Origin: Saprospiraceae bacterium
Lineage (GTDB): Bacteria > Bacteroidota > Bacteroidia > Chitinophagales > Saprospiraceae
Direction of reading: 5' to 3'
Assembly: GCA_016710115.1 (NCBI GenBank)
Contig: JADJLN010000002.1
Location: 496,001 to 560,000 of the forward strand
DNA: 64,000 bases
Below are positions 44,901 to 53,900 of this stretch, piece by piece. The notes under the pieces are model-generated. The model was not told the DNA's origin. It searched no databases and saw only the letters and a program-made list of their open reading frames with translations. Every line of letters starts with the position of its first letter. Position 1 is the first letter of the stretch. A program made the position numbers and the translations under genes.

Positions 44901-47900
44901 GGTACAGTGTGATGCTGTGCCAAGAACAGGAACAGTGACTGCTACTGATGATTATGATGCCAATGTGACTGTGACTTACAATGAAGTCAAGACACCAGGA
45001 ACGTGTAAGGACAGTTATGTTTTGACTCGTACATGGGTTGCGATCGACAATTGTGCCAATGCGAATACTCATAGTCAGAAGATTACGTAATTGATTCAAC
45101 CAAACCACTATTGGTTGGTGTGCCCAGCAGATGTCACTGCCAATTGTGATGGAGGAGATGTACCTCCAGTTGCCACAGTAACTGCAACCGACAATTGTGA
45201 TCTGGATGTTCAGGTGACTTTCCTCGAAACGAAAGTGGATGGTACTTGTCCTGACAGTTATACACTTGTTCGTCGTTGGACAGCTACTGACAATTGTGGA
45301 AATACAGCTACTGATGAGCAGATCATTTCGATCGGAGATGCTTTGCCACCAGTATTCAGTTCTACACCGGCCAATGTCACTGTTGAATGTGATGCTGTTC
45401 GGTGTAGCAACAGTTACGGCTACAGATGATTGCGATCAGGATGTCACTGTGACATTCAGTGAAGTCATCACCAATGGTAGTTGTGCTGACAATTATGTGA
45501 TTACCCGGACATGGGTGGCGATTGACAATTGTGCAAATGCAAGTACACTGATCCAGAAAATCACAGTGGAGGATAATACTCCTCCTGTGCTGACAACAAT
45601 ACCAGCGGATATTACTGCAAATTGTGATGGAGGAAATATTCCTTCTATACCAACCATTACGGCGACGGATAATTGCGACAACAATGTCACAGTATCATTT
45701 GTAGAGACTCAAATCGATGGAAGCTGCCCGAATAGCTTTACGCTTATCCGGACATGGACCGCTACAGATAATTGTGGCAACACTGTTACGGGCAAACAAC
45801 AGATTTCAGTTGGTGATACAACACCTCCTGAATTTGATAGAGATCCAGCCGATCTGACTGTCGAGTGTGATGCAGTACCGGGTAAAAGCCGTCTCAGCAA
45901 CGGACAATTGTGATCCGAATGTTGCAGTGACATTCAGTGAAGTCATTACCAATGGTGCATGTACGGATGAATTTACCATTACACGTACGGATTGCCATCG
46001 ATAATTGTGACAATGCCAATACGCAGTCCAGGAAATCAAAGTTAATGATTCGAAACACCACCAGTACTGGTCAATATACCAACAGATGTCACAGCCGATT
46101 GTGATGGAGGAAGTATTCCTCCTGTACCAACTGTAACAGCTACGGATAATTGCGATGCAAACGTTGAGGTCACCTTCACAGAGACAAGGTGGACGGAAAC
46201 TGTCCAAACAGTTTCACTCCTTGACCCGTTTCTGGACCGCTACGGATAATTGTGGCAATGTCAACACGGGCAAACAGAACAATCACAGTGGGAGATCTGG
46301 AGGCACCTGATCTTCATGTCAACAAGCCAGCTGATCACCGTACAATGTGATCAGTTCCAGTGGCAAGATCGGTTTGGGCAACGGATGATTGTGATCCGGA
46401 TGTGACCGTCACCTATAGTGAAGTCAATACCCGGCAACTGCACGGATGATTTATATCACCCGCACACGGATTGCCATTGACAATTGTGGCAATGCCACTA
46501 CGCCAGTCAGGAAATCACCGTGATGATGATACAACGCCAAGCCAATTCTGATTGGTGTCCCAATGATATCACAGCTAAGTGTGATGACGGTGATGTTCCA
46601 CCTGTCGCAACTGTAACAGCGACAGATAATTGTGACATCGATGTGACCGTCACCTGGAAGAGGTGATGGTTGATGGTACTTGCCGGGACAGTTATACGTT
46701 GACACGTCGTTGGACCGCCACGGATAATTGCGGGAATACGGCTGCAGATCAGGTCATTTCCATTGGGGATGCACTGCCTCCTGTTTCCAAGGTACAACAC
46801 CAGCTAACGTCACTGTAGAGTGTGATGCCATACCTGAGCCCCTGTAGTTACAGCCACCGATCATTGCGCCAGAATGTCACGGTGGCCGTGCTTTCTGAAG
46901 TCAGTTACCAACGGAAACTGTACGACAATGCATATACTTGATCCGAACATGGGTTGCTGTTGATAATTGTCCATGGTAATTCGGCTACGTAAGTTCAGAA
47001 GATTTCTGTAGAAGATAAGACGGCACCCGTACTCGTAGGTGTGCCTAAGGATCTGGACTTGCCAATTGTGACGGAGGGAAATATTCCTCCAGCCAGCAAC
47101 AGTAACAGCAACGGACAATTGTGATATGAATGTGAGGTGACTTTTGCCGAAACAGAACCCAGGTCTTGGATGGGGCATATGTCATAACCCTGTGCGTACA
47201 TGGACAGCAACGGATAATTGTGGCAATACGGCGACCAGTCAGCAAGTCATTCTGTTGGGGACGCAACACCTCCAATTTTGACATGGTGTTCCAGTTAATG
47301 TGACTGTAGAATGTAATGCGATTCCTGCGTAAATGCTGCAGTTGTCGCGGAAGATGCTTGCGATGATAATGTGGTAGTGACATTCAGCGACAGTCATCAC
47401 CAATGGCAGTTGCGCTGATTTACGTTGATCCGTACATGGTCTGCAGAGGATGATTGTGGTAACGCCATGTCTGCCAGCCAGACCATTATTGTGAAAGATT
47501 CAACTCCGCCTGTACTGGTAAATATTCCTGTTGATGTCACGGCGGATTGTGATGGAGGAAATATTCCATCAGTGCCGACAGTGACAGCAACGGATAACTG
47601 CGATGCCAATGTGAATGTCATATTTACAGAGACAACGATCGATGGCAACTGTCGCAGGATCAGTACGTTGATCACGGACCGGACTGCGACAGATAATTGC
47701 GGCAATGCAGCGACAGGTCAACAAACGATTTCTCTGGGGGATACAACCCCTCCAATTTTGATTGGAGTGCCTACAGGATATCACCGTTGAATGTGATGCA
47801 ATTCTCGGTCCGACGGCAGTGTGGGCAATAGATCAATTGTGATGACGAATGTTATAGTGACATACACTGAAACCACTACAAATGGCTCATGCCAGGATGC

Positions 47901-50900
47901 TTTTGTCCTTACGCGCACTGGTCGGCGATTGATAATTGGTAATTTGCCAATCCGCCAGCCAGAAGATTACTGTCATCGATGATACTACGCCCCTGTTCTT
48001 GTCGGAATTCCAGTGGATATTACCGGGGAATGCAACGATGATGGTATGCCTCCGCCTGTTGCCAACGTCACGGCAACCGACAATTGTGATACCGCTGTAA
48101 CCATCCTGGAAGAGGTCATGGTTGATGGTCCTTGTGATGGCACCTATATTTTGACAAGGATCTGGACAGCAACGGATAATTGCGGAAATACCACATCCGA
48201 TCAACAAGTGATCACAGCGGTGGATCAAACACCACCTGCCGTAGGAACCATTCCGGATGATGTCACCGTTCAGTGTGATGCCATTCCAGTAGCACCACAA
48301 GTAGTCGCATCTGGACTCTGTGCTGGAGAAATCGATCCGCTGCACTGACCGAAGCAACAGTTTCTGGAACATGTGAAAATGCCTATACACTGATCCGGAC
48401 CTGGACAGCTTTCGATCCGTGCGGTAATTCGTCTTCTTTATTCCAGACGATCACGGTGATTGATTCCAAGCCTCCTGTGCTCGGGCCTGTTCCCAAGGAT
48501 GTCGACCTGGATTGTGATGGAGGAAATATTCCTCCGGCTATCACGGTTAACGCAACCGATAATTGTGATACCGATGTAGAAGTGGTCCTTACAGAAACGG
48601 AGACTCCGGGTCTTTGTGATGGCGCTTACACGATCACCCACTCTGGACCGCTACGGATAATTGTGGCAATACATCGACCAAACAACAGATCATCACAGTA
48701 GGGGATGCTTCAGCACCTGAAAGAAGTGGAAGGTGGTTGTGCCGGATCTGTCCTGATCACACGAACCTGGACTGCCACTGACGATTGTGGAAACACAGCA
48801 ACCGGTCAGCAGATCATTTCACTCGGTGATGCGACACCACCTGTCCTGGTAGGAGTACCTGAGGATGCCACTGTGGAATGCGCTGATATCATAGACCCAT
48901 CGACTGTAACGGCCGAAGACCTCTGTGATGATGATGTCCAGGTGACCTATACGGAAGTCGTTCTTGACGGGCCATGTGAAGATTCCTATACATTGATCCG
49001 CACCTGGGTCGCAACTGATGAATGTGGAAATTCTTCATGGGCAACCCGGAACCTGGTTGTAGAAGACACGACACCACCTGTACTGACAGGTGTGCCCGTC
49101 GATATGACCGGAGAATGTAACGATGATGGTATGCCTCCGCCGATTGCGAATGTGACTGCGACCGATAATTGTGATGCAGATGTCACCATCGTGCTGACCG
49201 AAACCTATGTTGATGGACCATGTGAAGGCACATACGTATTGACACGAATGTGGACAGCCACTGACAACTGTGGAAATACCGCCACAGGTTCACATACGAT
49301 CACTGCTCTCGACGGCCTGCCTCCAGCTTTGGGTGCTGTGCCTGTAGATGTGACAGTTGAATGTAACGAGTCACTGCCGACACCACCAGCTGTCTTTGCC
49401 GAAGATCTCTGTTCAGGTGATATCGAAGCGATCATGACCGAGGAGACGATCCCTGGCATCTGTGAAAACAGCTTCCAGGTGATTCGCACCTGGACGGCCA
49501 TTGATCCTTGTGGAAACAGCGCGGCCCTGTCTCAAACAATTACGGTGACAGATTCCAAAGCTCCGGTTCTTGGACCAGTGCCAAAAGATGTCACACTGGA
49601 TTGTGATGGTGGTGATGTGCCACCTGCAATTACGGTAACGGCAACGGATAATTGCGATCAGGATGTTGACGTGACATTCACGGAAACTGAAGTACCAGGT
49701 ACATGTGCTGGTGCATACACCATCACGCGACTCTGGGTGGCTACCGACAACTGTGGCAATACATCAAGTAAGGTGCAGCATGTGTATGTGGGTGATGAAA
49801 TTTCGCCTGTCATTATTGGTGTTCCAGACGATGTGACACTGGAATGCAGCACTGATGATCCACCATTGCCGACTGTAACCGCTGAAGATGTCTGTGATCC
49901 TGCAGTTGTACTGACGCTGGAAGAAACCAAGGTGGATGGACCTTGTGAGGGCAGTTATACATTGATCCGGACCTGGACAGCGACAGATGCCTGTGCAAAT
50001 ACCGCCACGGCATCCTATTCGATTCAGATCGGCGATCAGTCTGCACCGATTTTTGTCGGCACACTGCCAGCAGATATGACCCTGGAATGTGATGCAGATG
50101 TACCCGCTGCCGCAGCTTTGACGGCAGAGGATAACTGCGACCAGGACATTGATGTGCTCTTTGATGAAGTCATTACCCCGGGCAATTGTCCGCAATCCTA
50201 CACCATCACCAGGACGTGGGAAGCTGAAGATGATTGCGGGAATGGCACCAGTTATGTACAGGTCATCCTGATCGAGGATGCCACAGCTCCGATTCTGGAG
50301 GGTATTCCTGCGGATGTCACGATCAACCTGACTCTCGGTCAGGTGGTACCGAAGTATCCCGATGGATATCATTGCCACTGACAATTGTGATGATCAGGTG
50401 ATCCCAGAATTTGCTGAAGAGGTTGTCGCAGGAACTTGTGGATATACGTTGATTCGTACGGACCGCAGAGGACAACTGTGGAAATCTGGCAATTCAGTCT
50501 CAGACAATCACCGTGATCGACGGCCTTGAAGTAGACTTGGCTGTTTCTCACAAGACTTGTGATACACTGGGCAGTATTGTTGTTACAGTGGTCAGCGGCC
50601 AGGACCCGATTATTTACTCCTGGGCAGATTTGCCCGGTGTAACGGATGCAAAAGTCCGGACAGATCTTGAAGCCGGCTTCTATAGTTTGACGGTCACGGA
50701 TGCAAACGGATGCACCAGTGTATTTGACGAGATCATTGTCAAGGATGAATGCAACTGTGTATATCCGGAGATCGATACTATCCTGATCACTCATCCGACA
50801 TGTGATGGTGGTGATGGGTCTATCGAGATCCTATTGGTCAATGATCCGGCCGATTATGTCTTTATGTGGGTACCCAATGTCAGTACTTCGAACTCGGCGT

Positions 50901-53900
50901 CAAACTTGAATGCTGGTTCGTACGAAGTGCGCATTGTGGATAAGGACAATCCGGAGTGCCTGATCAAGTTGACCATTATGTTGACCAATCCGGATGCGCC
51001 GGAGGCAGAGGTGGTTCAAACAACCCCTGAATCCTGTGCAGGGAATGACGGTACAGCCACATTGTCGCCAGAAATCTACACGTATTCCTGGTCGGATGGC
51101 GGTAGTGGCCACTTCCGGAATGACCTTGCTGCCGGTGTATATACAGTAGTTGTTAAAGACACAACAAGCAACTGTATCTCCGAGCTGCAAGTGACAATCG
51201 GACAGCTGGACAGTCTGGAAACCGATGTGGTCTCGATCACAGATGAAACTTGTGAAGGAGCCAATGGAACGGCTCATATTGTACCAGCTATTTACGATTA
51301 TGCCTGGTCGGATGGAGGTGCCGGAGCGATTCGGAATGATCTGAGTGCAGGTACCTATTCAATCACAGCAACGGATTCGAAAACGGGTTGTTCGACCACT
51401 TTGGAAATCATCATAGAGCTGGAAAATACCCTCATCTCAGCCGCAGTGATCAACAGCATGCCGGATTGTCAGCAAGACAATGGCAGTGTGACGATCAATG
51501 TTACTGGTGGATCGGGGAACTACCTCTACAGCTGGGGTGCCAATGCAACGCAAGCGAATCTGGCTGCAGGTACATACAGTGTTACAGTAACTGACGCAGA
51601 AAGCAATTGCGAAGATGTGGTCACCTTCACGTTGTTGGATCAGGTGCCAGGTGTAACAATACTTGCAGATTCACTGATCACACTGACCTGTTGGAATAGT
51701 GCGGACGGAGAGCTGACCTATCAGCTCGTACCGGACTCGGCATTTGCCCTGCCGGCAACAGTTGTCCTTGTCGATGCTACAGGCACTGTTGTTGAAAATG
51801 GTACTTTGTCTGCGGGTGAGTACTGTCTCAAAGTGAACAATGCGAATGGTTGCTTTGCTGGGGAGTTCTGCTTCACAGTTGTTGCACCTGCAGCAATCGA
51901 GGCAGAGATTACAGTGATTCACGAAACCTGTGATACCCTTGGTAGCATTACCCTCGAAGTAGCTGGCGGCACCTCGCCGTACACATTCGATTGGGCCCAT
52001 CTGTCAGGTACGGTTAATGACCAGAATCTGACAGATCTCGCGGCAGGAATTTACAGCTGCACGATCACGGACAGTCAGGGTTGTACTCTGGAATTGAGTG
52101 CCATTGTGGTCAAAGATCTCTGTAACCCTTGTCCACCATCCCTGGATTCACTCACCGTCTATACCAACGATTGTGATGAGCCGGGTTGTGTATGTCTGGA
52201 AATCCCACTGGCGAATTACCACGAGTATGTGGTCCTCTGGAATGGCGACCTCTACGATGAGCCTGTCTCAGGATGCCAGTTTGATTCAGTAATTGCTTAC
52301 ACCTACTACACATTGCTCGGTTTCGGCTATGCAGGGCCATATGAATTGCAGTCTGGACTGTGAATGGCACCGTGTATTCTGGCATCTTCCCAGGATGTAG
52401 AGGATCTGGTTGATTCCATGAATCTTTGGGATCCAACCGGAAACTGGATGCAATTGCGAGTCAGTTACTCATCGTTGGCGGAGACTTCTCCAAAACCTAC
52501 GGTAAGATGCAGGTGAAGCAGTTGGCATTCCAGAATTCCTATGCAGAAATCGGATTCAATTTCGGTATTGTTTCAACGACGACGAAGATCCTGCTGCCTG
52601 TAGGCACACATGAGCTGGTGATCTACGAACCGGGTGAGAACTGTGGAGATACATTGATCGTCACAGTGATCTGTCAGCCGGATTCGATGCTGACAACAGA
52701 TACTCTCTATGTTACAGTTCCGGTCAATGAAAGCAAAACGGCCTGCGTCGATCTGGAAGCCGGCTTTGATGACGGACAAGTCACATATGCGCTTTGTGAT
52801 GGCAGTACATCGGGTAGTTCCTCCTTCGGAACTGGTCCATCGGACCGGATGGATGTCTGACATACACTGCCCTGAACGAGGCAGGTGTGTTTGTAGATGA
52901 GATATGTGTTGTCGCTTGTAATGGCTCGGGTGAATGTGATACAACGATCTGTATTGTATCCATCACTCCGAAAGCGCCGCCCATTCCGGATACATTGTAT
53001 CTGACCTTGCCGGTGAATTCTACAGATTCAATCTGTGTTACACTGGAGGCCATGTTCGATCCATTTACAACCACATTCAATCTGGTTGATGGCGGTACCA
53101 TGGGTGGCTCTACATTCGGTGCCTGGACATTGAATGACCAGGGCTGTCTGTTCTACTCAGCTGGTGATACTCCCGGCGATGGCGTTGACACGATCTGTGT
53201 GATTGCCACCAATGCCATGGGCACAATGGATACCACCTGTATCATCGTGAGCATCACAGAATTGCCACCTCTGACTACAGACACATTGTATATCAGTGTA
53301 CCGGTAGATGACACGAAAACAACCTGTGTGACACTCGAGCCTGGGTTCGACGATGGTCAGGTGACCTATTCATTGTGTGATGGCAGCCAGTTTGGCGGTT
53401 CCATATACGGCTCATGGAGTCTGGATAGTCTCGGTTGTCTGACCTATCTCGCGAATGACATGCCGGGTGAACATGTGGACACCATCTGCATCATTGCCTG
53501 CAATGGTTCCGGTGTATGTGACACGACGATCGTTATTGTTACAATAACGGAGAAAGTGCCTTGTATGCCGATCCTCGAGGTGATCGAAGTATCACTGGAA
53601 GTCAATGCACAGACGACCATCTGTGTTGACCTGGAACCATGTATGGATCCATTGACAACCAGCATGACCAGTTGTGATGGAACGACCAGTGGAACCACTC
53701 TGTATGGACAATGGATCATGGATCCATTCACAAGTTGTATCGTCTATACAGCAGGGGATACCCCTGGTGCACAAGTGGATACGCTGTGTATCGTGGCGTG
53801 TGACTCTGTAGCCAATGTATGCGACACAACCTACATCGTGGTCACGATCACAGAGAAGGTGCCTTGCGCGGGTGAGACGGAAACCGTCTATGTAACCATA

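Larger units (their letters stand above)
38376..50512 (+). repeat. HYR-like repeat block D (about 50 diverse units)
   Basis: About 50 units of roughly 237-246 bp, often alternating two types: one with P-P-V-L-V-G-V-P-x-D-x-T-A-x-C-D-G-G-N-I-P and Q-x-I-S-V-G-D, the other with P-E-F/V-F-x-x-x-P-x-D-L-T-V-E-C-D-A-V-P. Units are more diverged than in blocks B and C but include larger tandem copies (41.8-45 kb and 48.0-49.8 kb). Frame breaks are densest at about 45.9-48.4 kb. Confidence 0.85.
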
